DNA from: Alphaproteobacteria bacterium MarineAlpha10_Bin2
GTDB taxonomy: Bacteria; Pseudomonadota; Alphaproteobacteria; UBA828
Assembly (NCBI GenBank): GCA_002937555.1
Contig: PTKB01000015.1
Span: forward strand, 1 to 20,798
Reading direction: 5' to 3'
DNA length: 20,798 bases
Part shown: piece after piece, positions 7,108 to 13,516 of the stretch
Layout of the letters: each line of letters starts with the position of its first letter
Numbering within the stretch: the stretch's first letter is position 1
Notes under the pieces: model-generated
Seen by the model: only the letters and a program-made list of their open reading frames with translations
Told to the model about the DNA's origin: nothing
The model's database searches: none
Made by a program: the position numbers and the translations under genes

Positions 7108-7608
7108 GTGACTACTCCTAATCCCCTTGTGGGCATAATCATGGGCAGCCAGTCGGACTGGCCGGTCATGCGACATGCCGGGTTGACCTTGGAAAGCCTC
7201 GGTATCGCTTATGAATCGCGGATTATTTCGGCCCACCGCACGCCCGAGCGGCACGGCGAATATTGTGCCGCCGCCAAAGGGCGTGGTTTGCAGGTGATTA
7301 TCGCCGGCGCCGGCGGGGCCGCCCATCTGGCCGGCGTGACCGCGGCGCTGACGCCATTGCCGATTCTCGGTGTGCCGATGGAAAGCGCCGCGCTCAAAGG
7401 CATGGACAGCCTGTTGTCGACGGTTCAGATGCCGGGCGGCATTCCGGTGGGGACGCTGGCGATCGGCAAACCCGGCGCCGTCAACGCCGCCCTTCTCGCC
7501 GCCGCCATCCTCGCCCTCGGCGACGACCGGATTGCCGGCGCGCTAGACGACTGGCGCGCCGCACAAACCGCCAAGGTGCCGGAAATACCCGTCGATCAGG
7601 CGGATTAG
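7108..7608 (+). CDS. purE: N5-carboxyaminoimidazole ribonucleotide mutase (PurE class I)
   Basis: PurE converts N5-CAIR to CAIR in de novo purine synthesis. The 166-aa length is standard for class I. Visible motifs are G-S-Q-S-D-W (13-18), the S-A-H-R-T-P loop (41-46) with catalytic H43, and I-A-G-A-G-G-A-A-H-L-A-G (65-76), all lining the nucleotide site. The start codon is GTG; AGAGGA lies upstream at a longish 13-nt spacing. Bacteria using class I PurE normally also need PurK, and the two are often adjacent. Here the next gene is COQ9 on the opposite strand, so purK must be elsewhere. The stop codon overlaps that of COQ9. Confidence 0.94.
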   Translation: MTTPNPLVGIIMGSQSDWPVMRHAGLTLESLGIAYESRIISAHRTPERHGEYCAAAKGRGLQVIIAGAGGAAHLAGVTAALTPLPILGVPMESAALKGMDSLLSTVQMPGGIPVGTLAIGKPGAVNAALLAAAILALGDDRIAGALDDWRAAQTAKVPEIPVDQAD

Positions 7609-8264
7609 CCGAAGCGCGGCCGGCGGCTGCCTTTGATCAGGCGGGCGATCATGCCGGGCGACGGAAAAATACGCTGCAATTTTCCTTTCAGCCGGCCGAT
7701 GCGCATGACGTCTTCGAGGCGGCGGTCGAGAAAGGCCCAACTGTCTTCGCGGTTCTCGGAATTGTCATCGAGCCAGTAGAGCAGCGTCGCGCCATAGACG
7801 CCGGCCAACAGGGCGCGCTTGGTGTAAAAATTGAAATCGGTCGATTTGTCGCCGATGGCGAACCACATGCTGTCGACGCTGTGATAGAGACATGACAAAG
7901 AGAGCCCTGCGTTCAGCGGCAGCGCACCATAGGCTAGGGCGGCGCGTACCGCCTCACGGTGCGGTTCTTCGAGCTCCAGGCGGCGCTTGACGGCGGCGGC
8001 GATGCGTTGGCGCACGCCGAGACCTTTGAAGGCCTCCGCGTCGAGATCCTGTTCCAGGCGCCGGTCGGCGCGCGCGGCGTGATAGGCGATCTGCGATGCG
8101 GCGCCGCGCGGAAAGGCGCGGCGCGCCGCAGTGGGCGAAATGGCGCAGTCTGCGGCCGCCGCCAGCAGCGCCTTGTCGCTCCAGCCATCGAACGGCACAT
8201 GGCTGAGGACGGCGTCGATGAGCGCCTCGCGGGTGTCGTCCGGTGTTCTGTCTTGGCGCGTCAT
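7605..8264 (-). CDS. COQ9 family protein (ubiquinone biosynthesis accessory)
   Basis: This 219-aa protein matches the COQ9 family of mitochondria and alphaproteobacteria, lipid-binding TetR-like helical proteins that assist the ubiquinone hydroxylation step. Residues 11-75 resemble a TetR-type N-terminal bundle (R-E-A-L-I-D-A-V-L, then a helix-turn-helix-like stretch). The C-terminal part has the family pattern S-V-D-S-M-W-F-A-I-G-D-K-S-T-D-F-N-F-Y-T-K-R (129-150), then L-L-A-G-V-Y and W-A-F-L-D-R-R-L (176-183). The ATG overlaps the def stop as ATGA, suggesting translational coupling. A GC-only 9-bp hairpin lies inside the gene (8101-8124). Divergent rpsU beyond def matches a neighbourhood I recall from other alphaproteobacteria. 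Confidence 0.88.
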   Translation of the reverse strand: MTRQDRTPDDTREALIDAVLSHVPFDGWSDKALLAAAADCAISPTAARRAFPRGAASQIAYHAARADRRLEQDLDAEAFKGLGVRQRIAAAVKRRLELEEPHREAVRAALAYGALPLNAGLSLSCLYHSVDSMWFAIGDKSTDFNFYTKRALLAGVYGATLLYWLDDNSENREDSWAFLDRRLEDVMRIGRLKGKLQRIFPSPGMIARLIKGSRRPRFG

Positions 8265-8812
8265 GGTTGGTCGTCTTCCGCTTCGTCCGTGTGTTTGAGT
8301 TCGGAAGTGAATGTTAGTGTCGACAGATCATGCATGCGCATCGGATAGAGAATGCCTTCGAGATGATCGCATTCATGCTGCACGACGCGGGCGTGAAAGC
8401 CTACGGCCTCGCGCTCGATCACTTCGCCCTTGTGATTCGTACCGCGGTAGCGGATGTGGCGGTGGCGCGTCACCATGCCGGCCAGCCCGGGCAGCGAGAG
8501 ACAGGCTTCCAGGCCCTCGGCCGTGTCGTCGCCGAGGGTTTCGATCTCGGGGTTGATCAGTACGGTGAACGGGCAGCCCTCGGCACCGTCGCCGTCTTCC
8601 TCCTCGGCGCGCGCTTGCGGCACGTGGAACATGACCAGACGCAGCAGCACATGCACTTGCGGCGCCGCGAGGCCAGCGCCCGAGGCATCGGCCAGGGTGT
8701 CGATCATGTCCGAAATGAGCTGGCCGATTTCGGGCGCTTTGGGGTCATCGATGGGTTCGGCGATGCGCCCCAGCACGGGATGGCCCATGCGGGCAATCTT
8801 GAGAATGGCCAT
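8261..8812 (-). CDS. def: Peptide deformylase
   Basis: Removes the formyl group from the N-terminal Met of new proteins, in the cytoplasm at the ribosome. The 183 aa carry the three metal-site motifs: G-A-G-L-A-A-P-Q (45-52), E-A-C-L-S (102-106, where the commonest form is E-G-C-L-S) with metal-ligand C104, and Q-H-E-C-D-H (145-150), giving H146, H150 and catalytic E147. An acidic insertion A-E-E-E-D-G-D-G-A-E-G (69-79) sits between the first two motifs. The C-terminus is Asp/Glu-rich. An ATG three codons upstream (8821) is equally possible; neither has a good ribosome site. It is the first gene of a two-gene operon with COQ9. The Gly-to-Ala change suggests a non-canonical deformylase class, so another paralogue may exist elsewhere. 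Confidence 0.92.
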   Translation of the reverse strand: MAILKIARMGHPVLGRIAEPIDDPKAPEIGQLISDMIDTLADASGAGLAAPQVHVLLRLVMFHVPQARAEEEDGDGAEGCPFTVLINPEIETLGDDTAEGLEACLSLPGLAGMVTRHRHIRYRGTNHKGEVIEREAVGFHARVVQHECDHLEGILYPMRMHDLSTLTFTSELKHTDEAEDDQP

Positions 8813-8874
8813 GGCGTCCATAATGGCGTGCGCCGGCAGTCGGGTAAACCGGGTTAAAATCGTCCTCACCGCCC

Positions 8875-8903
8875 TTCACAGCGGGCCCGGGACATGGTAT
8901 GAC
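8875..8903 (+). promoter_or_regulatory. Candidate sigma-70 promoter for rpsU
   Basis: TTCACA (8875-8880) and TATGAC (8898-8903) are separated by exactly 17 nt, matching consensus at 5 of 6 and 4 of 6 positions. The site is 44 bp before the rpsU start in the def/rpsU divergent gap, giving a short leader with the AAGGA ribosome site at 8934-8938. Confidence 0.5.
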
Positions 8904-8946
8904 CCGCCCCGCTTTCGCATGAACCGGATAGGCAAGGAACAGAGAT

Positions 8947-9150
8947 TTGGTACAGGTCGTCGTCAGAGAGAATAATGTCGACCAGGCTCTCAAGGCGCTG
9001 AAGAAGAAAATGCAGCGCGAGGGCATCTTCCGCGAGATGAAGATGCGCCGACATTACGAAAAGCCGTCCGAGAAACGGGCGCGCGAAAAAGCCGAAGCCA
9101 TCCGCCGCGCGCGCAAACTGGCGCGCAAACGCTCGGCGCGCGAAGAATAA
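8947..9150 (+). CDS. rpsU: 30S ribosomal protein S21
   Basis: This 67-aa, strongly basic small-subunit protein acts near the anti-Shine-Dalgarno region of 16S rRNA in initiation. The sequence is canonical: V-Q-V-V-V-R-E-N-N-V-D-Q-A-L-K-A-L-K (2-19), then M-R-R-H-Y-E-K-P-S-E-K-R-A-R and an Arg/Lys/Ala tail. The start codon is TTG, fixed by the family N-terminus MVQV and by AAGGA 8 nt upstream; no ATG lies near in frame. It is divergent from def-COQ9, and its stop is only 5 nt from the stop of the convergent pntB, leaving no room for a terminator between them. Confidence 0.96.
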   Translation: MVQVVVRENNVDQALKALKKKMQREGIFREMKMRRHYEKPSEKRAREKAEAIRRARKLARKRSAREE

Positions 9151-9155
9151 ATCCG

Positions 9156-10535
9156 CTAAAGAGTCTTGACGATCGCTTCGACGACCTTCTTGGCGTCGCC
9201 GAACAGCATCATCGTGTTGGAATTGTAAAACACCGGATTGTCGATACCGGCATAGCCGGGCGATAGCGAGCGCTTGACGAACAACACCGTCTTGGCGTTT
9301 GCGACGTCCAAAATCGGCATGCCGGCGATCGGGCTCTGCGGGTCGGTTTTGGCGACCGGATTGACGACGTCATTGGCGCCGATCACGAAAGCGACGTCGG
9401 TACTCGACAAATCGCTGTTGATTGCATCGAGCTCGAACACGTCGTCGTAAGGCACACTGGCTTCGGCCAGCAGCACGTTCATATGCCCCGGCATGCGCCC
9501 AGCGACGGGATGGATGGCGTAGCGCACCCGCACGCCTTTTTTGCCCAACTCCTCGGCCATCTCACGCACCGCATGCTGGGCCTGGGCGACAGCGAGGCCG
9601 TACCCCGGAATGATAATCACCGAACCGGCATTGGAGAGGATGAAGGCGCCGTCCTCGGCGCTCCCCGCCTTGTGCGGCTTGTCGCTTTTCTCGACTTTTA
9701 AAGCCTCGCCGCCGAAGCCGCCGAGAATGACGCTGATAAACGAGCGATTCATGGCCTTGCACATGATGTAACTGAGAATCGCGCCGGACGAGCCGACCAG
9801 CGCGCCGACGATGATCAACACCGTGTTGTCGAGGGTGAAGCCAATGCCGGCGGCGGCCCAACCGGAATAGGAATTCAGCATCGAGATCACCACCGGCATA
9901 TCGGCGCCGCCGATGGGAATGATGATGAGCACGCCGAACACCAGCGCCAGCGCGGTCATGATCCAGAAAATCATCGGCGATTGGTCGATGCAGAAGATCA
10001 CCGCCAACGCGACGATCGCCAGAGCGACGATCAGATTGAACAGGCGCTGCCCGGCGAACACCAACGGCGCCCCTGTCATCAATTCCTGCAGCTTGGCGAA
10101 GGCGATCACCGAGCCGGTAAAGGTCATCGCGCCGATCACCATGCCGACGCTCATCTCGATGCGGCTGATCAGACGGATTTCGCCGTCGACGGCGATGTGA
10201 AATATCTCGGGCGCCAACAGCGCCGATGCCGCCACCAATACGGCGGCCAATCCGACCAGGCTGTGAAACGCCGCCACCAATTGCGGCATGGCGGTCATTT
10301 TGATCTTCAAGGCGATAACGGTGCCGATGAGGCCGCCCGCCGCGAGGCCGATCACCAGCCAGAGATAATCTTCGACGCCGGGTTGGGCCAGCGTGGTGCC
10401 GATGGCGATCACCATGCCGGCGATGCCGAACAAATTGCCGGTCCGCGCCGAGGCCGGCGAAGACAGGCCGCGCAAGGCCATGATGAAACAAACGCCGGCG
10501 ATCAAATAGAGAATCGCCGCGAGATTGGCGGTCAT
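9156..10535 (-). CDS. pntB: NAD(P) transhydrogenase subunit beta
   Basis: This is the membrane and NADP-binding subunit of the proton-translocating transhydrogenase, which uses the proton gradient to make NADPH from NADH. Residues 1-275 hold about eight or nine hydrophobic segments; H91 in A-F-H-S-L-V-G corresponds to the conserved beta-subunit histidine of the proton path. Residues 290-459 are domain III, which binds NADP(H), with G-Y-G-L-A-V-A-Q-A-Q (311-320), A-G-R-M-P-G-H-M-N-V (345-354), G-A-N-D-V-V-N-P (386-393) and K-R-S-L-S-P-G-Y-A-G (421-430). The 459 aa fit the family. It is the last gene of the pnt operon, 13 bp after pntAB. Confidence 0.96.
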   Translation of the reverse strand: MTANLAAILYLIAGVCFIMALRGLSSPASARTGNLFGIAGMVIAIGTTLAQPGVEDYLWLVIGLAAGGLIGTVIALKIKMTAMPQLVAAFHSLVGLAAVLVAASALLAPEIFHIAVDGEIRLISRIEMSVGMVIGAMTFTGSVIAFAKLQELMTGAPLVFAGQRLFNLIVALAIVALAVIFCIDQSPMIFWIMTALALVFGVLIIIPIGGADMPVVISMLNSYSGWAAAGIGFTLDNTVLIIVGALVGSSGAILSYIMCKAMNRSFISVILGGFGGEALKVEKSDKPHKAGSAEDGAFILSNAGSVIIIPGYGLAVAQAQHAVREMAEELGKKGVRVRYAIHPVAGRMPGHMNVLLAEASVPYDDVFELDAINSDLSSTDVAFVIGANDVVNPVAKTDPQSPIAGMPILDVANAKTVLFVKRSLSPGYAGIDNPVFYNSNTMMLFGDAKKVVEAIVKTL

Positions 10536-10548
10536 GAAGGCGGTCCTA

Positions 10549-10845
10549 TTACTTTTTCTTGTACATTTGCAGCATGCGCTGGGTCACGGTGAAGCCGCCG
10601 AATATATTGACGGCCGCCAATCCCACCGCAATGCCGCCGAGAACCTTGGCCACGCTGCCTTCCATGGGCGCGGCGGCGAGCAATGCGCCGACGATGATGA
10701 CACTGGAAATCGCATTGGTGACCGACATCAACGGCGTGTGCAGTGCCGGGGTCACGCTCCACACCACGTAATAGCCGACAAATACGGCGAGCACGAATAC
10801 CGTCACCGCGATGACCAGCGGATGGATATCCAGCATTAGTTCCAT
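10549..10845 (-). CDS. pntAB: NAD(P) transhydrogenase subunit alpha, membrane part (alpha-2)
   Basis: This 98-aa membrane protein corresponds to the C-terminal membrane section of E. coli PntA, kept here as a separate polypeptide as in Rhodospirillum rubrum. It has three hydrophobic segments (about 8-30, 38-58 and 64-86), with the conserved P-A-L-H-T-P-L-M-S-V-T-N-A-I-S-S (33-48) and G-G-F-T-V-T-Q-R-M-L (83-92) before a K-K-K end. It pairs with PntB to form the proton channel. Gaps are 2 bp to pntAA and 13 bp to pntB. Confidence 0.96.
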   Translation of the reverse strand: MELMLDIHPLVIAVTVFVLAVFVGYYVVWSVTPALHTPLMSVTNAISSVIIVGALLAAAPMEGSVAKVLGGIAVGLAAVNIFGGFTVTQRMLQMYKKK

Positions 10846-10847
10846 GG

Positions 10848-12005
10848 TTACGCGTTTTTCTCCGTCAAAGCCGCGTTGACCACCGACCCGCCACGGGTCA
10901 ACAGCGCGCCTTTGATGACTTCGTCGTCCCAGTCGATGGCGATGGAACCGGATTCGCCGTCGATCATGGGGGAAATGAAGTTGTAGAGATTGCGGGCGTA
11001 GAGCGAACTGGTATCGGTCGGCACGCGCGCCGGATAGTTGGCATAGCCGATTATCGTCACGCCATGTTTGACCACCACGGCGTCACGCTCGCTCAATTCG
11101 CAATTGCCGCCGGTTTCGGTGGCCAGGTCGACGATCACCGAACCGTTCTTCATGTCCTTGACCATCGCTTCGGTTATGAGCACCGGCGCCTGCTTGCCGG
11201 GAATTTGCGCCGTGGTGATGCAAATATCTTGCTTCTTCAACGTCTCATGAATGAGATCGGCCTGACGCTGCAGGTAATCCGCGCCCATTTCACGCGCATA
11301 CCCGCCAGCGGTCTCGGCGCTCTCGCTATCGGCGTTTTCCACTTCGATGAAAGTTGCGCCAAGGCTCTCCACCTGCTCCTTGACCGCCGGGCGCACATCG
11401 AAGGCGCTGACGATGGCGCCGAGGCGATGCGCCGTGGCGATCGCTTGCAGGCCCGCCACGCCGGCGCCCAGCACCAACACGCGGGCCGGCACGATGGTGC
11501 CCGCCGCGGTCATCATCATCGGCAATATCTTGCCGAATGTTTCGGCCGCATCGATCACCGCCTTGTAGCCTGAAATATTGCTCTGCGACGACAGCGCATC
11601 CATGCTCTGGGCGCGACTGATGCGCGGGATCAATTCCATGGCGAAACTGGTCAGGCCGTGCTTGGCATAGGCCTCCGCCTGATCGCGGCGGTACAGAGGA
11701 TTGAGGAGGCCGATCAGAATGGCGTCCGGCTTCATCATTGCCAATTCATCCACCGCGCCGTTGCCGTTACAACATGGCCCGCCGACCTTGAAAATCATGT
11801 CGGCTTCGGCGTAGAGCGCGGCGGCATCAGGCACAATCCGCGCGCCCGCATCCTCGAGCATCTCATCGGAAATTGAGGCCGCCTCGCCGGCACCCGATTC
11901 GATGAGCATTTCGACACCAAGAGCGGTAAATTTTTTAACAGAATCCGGCGAAGCCGCGACACGTGTTTCGCCGGGGAGTATCTCTTTGGGAACTCCGATC
12001 TTCAT
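10848..12005 (-). CDS. pntAA: NAD(P) transhydrogenase subunit alpha, soluble NAD-binding part (alpha-1)
   Basis: Domain I of the transhydrogenase, which binds NAD(H) on the cytoplasmic side and passes hydride to NADP on PntB. It is 385 aa, the length of the R. rubrum subunit. The N-terminus M-K-I-G-V-P-K-E-I is that of the alanine dehydrogenase/PNT family. R128, Q133 and D136 in R-I-S-R-A-Q-S-M-D form the expected RQD loop; G-A-G-V-A-G-L-Q-A (180-188) is the Rossmann loop; Y-A-N-Y-P-A-R-V-P-T-D-T (321-332) is the mobile loop. The start has AAGGA about 7 nt upstream. It is first in the three-gene operon, with an inverted repeat in its upstream region. Confidence 0.96.
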   Translation of the reverse strand: MKIGVPKEILPGETRVAASPDSVKKFTALGVEMLIESGAGEAASISDEMLEDAGARIVPDAAALYAEADMIFKVGGPCCNGNGAVDELAMMKPDAILIGLLNPLYRRDQAEAYAKHGLTSFAMELIPRISRAQSMDALSSQSNISGYKAVIDAAETFGKILPMMMTAAGTIVPARVLVLGAGVAGLQAIATAHRLGAIVSAFDVRPAVKEQVESLGATFIEVENADSESAETAGGYAREMGADYLQRQADLIHETLKKQDICITTAQIPGKQAPVLITEAMVKDMKNGSVIVDLATETGGNCELSERDAVVVKHGVTIIGYANYPARVPTDTSSLYARNLYNFISPMIDGESGSIAIDWDDEVIKGALLTRGGSVVNAALTEKNA

Positions 12006-12063
12006 TGGTTTTCCTTGCCTAAATTCCGCGCGTGTTTTGGAACCCCGAGATAAGGCGCCGCAC

Positions 12064-12092
12064 TCAATACCGCGCTAAGTTGGGTTTGCCAA
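12064..12092 (-). promoter_or_regulatory. Weak candidate promoter for the pnt operon
   Basis: On the minus strand TTGGCA (12092-12087) and TATTGA (12069-12064) are 17 nt apart, about 60 bp before pntAA. The -35 matches well (5 of 6) but the -10 poorly (3 of 6). The inverted repeat at 12090-12121 touches the -35 box. Confidence 0.25.
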
Positions 12093-12121
12093 GAGCGGTT
12101 TGGTACTTCGTCACGCTCTTG
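12090..12121. repeat. 8-bp inverted repeat upstream of the pnt operon
   Basis: CAAGAGCG (12090-12097) and CGCTCTTG (12114-12121) are perfect inverted copies with a 16-nt spacer, in the 154-bp gap between pntAA and the ABC1 kinase gene. This could be an operator for a dimeric regulator of the pnt operon. As a terminator of the pnt-side leader it would be poor, since no T-run follows on either strand. Confidence 0.35.
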
Positions 12122-12159
12122 TTACGAACATTGAGCGCAAAGCGTTAAATTAAGCTGAT

Positions 12160-13503
12160 TCAGGCTGCTTCCGGCACACCCGCTCGGGCGAGAATTTCTA
12201 TTTGCCGGCGCGCTAAAGCATCCGAGTCGAAGCCCTCGATCAGCGCTTCGAAGGCCCGGTGCCAGTTCAACTCGGCGCCGAGATGAAGGAATACCGAGCC
12301 CAACCCGATCGCCGAGCGGTCGAGGAGGACAAATTCACGCGGCGGCGTCACGCCGCCGAGGCGGCGTATTTCGCGGTGCGTTTTGGCCGCCATCGCGCCA
12401 CCGAACTTGCCGCTGCCGGATTCATCGATCAGGCGCACCCGGTCATCGGTCAGCGGGCCATAGATAAATTTGGCCCAGATGGCGAGTGCATCGACCATTT
12501 CCGACGACAAATCCTTGAAGCCCCAACTTTCGAAGCCGTGCACCAGCTGATCGCGGTCATCCTGTTGAACGCCGCGGTAGAGATCGATCACGCCTTGAAT
12601 GAATCTCGCCGGCAGGATGCGGACACAACCGTAATCGAGCAAGTTGACGGATCCGTCGGCGCGGATCGAGTAATTGCCGAGATGCGGATCGCCATGCAGC
12701 ACACCATGGCGGTAAAGCGGGCGGTACCAAGCTTGAAACATATTCTCGGCGATGCGATTGCGCGCCTCTTGGGGGCGCGATTTCGCTTCGAGCAGCGGCT
12801 CGCCTTCAAGCCAAGACATGGTCAAGAGGCGGCGCGTGCTCAATTCGGGCAACACGTCGGGGACATGTACGCCGTCTTCATCGACGAGCAATTCGCCGAA
12901 CAGCTGAAGATGGCGCGCCTCGCGGCCGTAATCCAATTCCTCGCGCAGGCGGGCCGTCAATTCATGCAATATCTCGCGCGTATCAATCGTCGGGTCGTAG
13001 CGCTTGTAGAGGCCGAACATCAGTTTCAACTGGCGCAAATCGGCTTCGACCGTCGAAGCCATCTCGGGATATTGCAGTTTGCAGGCCAGCGCCGCGCCAT
13101 CCAGGCCGCGCGCGCGGTGCACTTGGCCGAGCGACGCCGCCGCCGCCGCGTCCTCGGAGAACGTCTCGAAGCGCTGGCGCCAATCGGCGCCAAGCTCGGT
13201 GCGCATACGCCGTTTGACGAAGGCCCAGCCCATCGCCGGCGCCTGCGACTGCAGCGCGCGCAGCTCCTCGATATATTCCTCCGGCAGACCATCCGGAATG
13301 GTGGCGAGCAATTGCGCCACTTTCATCAGCGGCCCTTTGAGACCGCCTAATGCCCGCCTCAGGTCGGCCGCGTTGCGCGCCGAATCCGCCGGCATGCCGA
13401 GATAGCGCTGCCCCGCCATGCGCGCCGCCAGGCCGCCGACCGACGTGCCGACACGGGCATATCGCTTCACCCGCCCGCCGAGTCTATTGTTTTCGGAACC
13501 CAT
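12160..13503 (-). CDS. ABC1/AarF/UbiB-like atypical kinase
   Basis: This 447-aa protein belongs to the ABC1 (COQ8/ADCK/UbiB) family of ATP-binding proteins, linked in other organisms to ubiquinone synthesis and lipid homeostasis. Visible motifs in order: K-V-A-Q (61-64) where most relatives have K-x-G-Q; the Ala-rich loop A-A-A-A-S-L-G-Q-V-H (120-129); K142 in C-K-L-Q-Y-P; H-G-D-P-H-L-G-N-Y (270-278) as the catalytic loop; and L-D-Y-G (289-292) in place of DFG. No C-terminal membrane hairpin like that of UbiB is evident. The ATG at 13503 is chosen because AAGGGCGG lies upstream and the family N-terminus begins nearby; a 57-codon upstream extension looks like shadow sequence from the preceding gene. 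The gap after that peptidase gene is 13 bp, so they are probably one operon. Confidence 0.9.
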   Translation of the reverse strand: MGSENNRLGGRVKRYARVGTSVGGLAARMAGQRYLGMPADSARNAADLRRALGGLKGPLMKVAQLLATIPDGLPEEYIEELRALQSQAPAMGWAFVKRRMRTELGADWRQRFETFSEDAAAAASLGQVHRARGLDGAALACKLQYPEMASTVEADLRQLKLMFGLYKRYDPTIDTREILHELTARLREELDYGREARHLQLFGELLVDEDGVHVPDVLPELSTRRLLTMSWLEGEPLLEAKSRPQEARNRIAENMFQAWYRPLYRHGVLHGDPHLGNYSIRADGSVNLLDYGCVRILPARFIQGVIDLYRGVQQDDRDQLVHGFESWGFKDLSSEMVDALAIWAKFIYGPLTDDRVRLIDESGSGKFGGAMAAKTHREIRRLGGVTPPREFVLLDRSAIGLGSVFLHLGAELNWHRAFEALIEGFDSDALARRQIEILARAGVPEAA

Positions 13504-13516
13504 GCCGGCGCCGCCC

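Noticed and set aside
12259..13350. 363-codon plus-strand frame opposite the ABC1 kinase
   Set aside because: Antisense shadow; the minus strand has the conserved kinase motifs.
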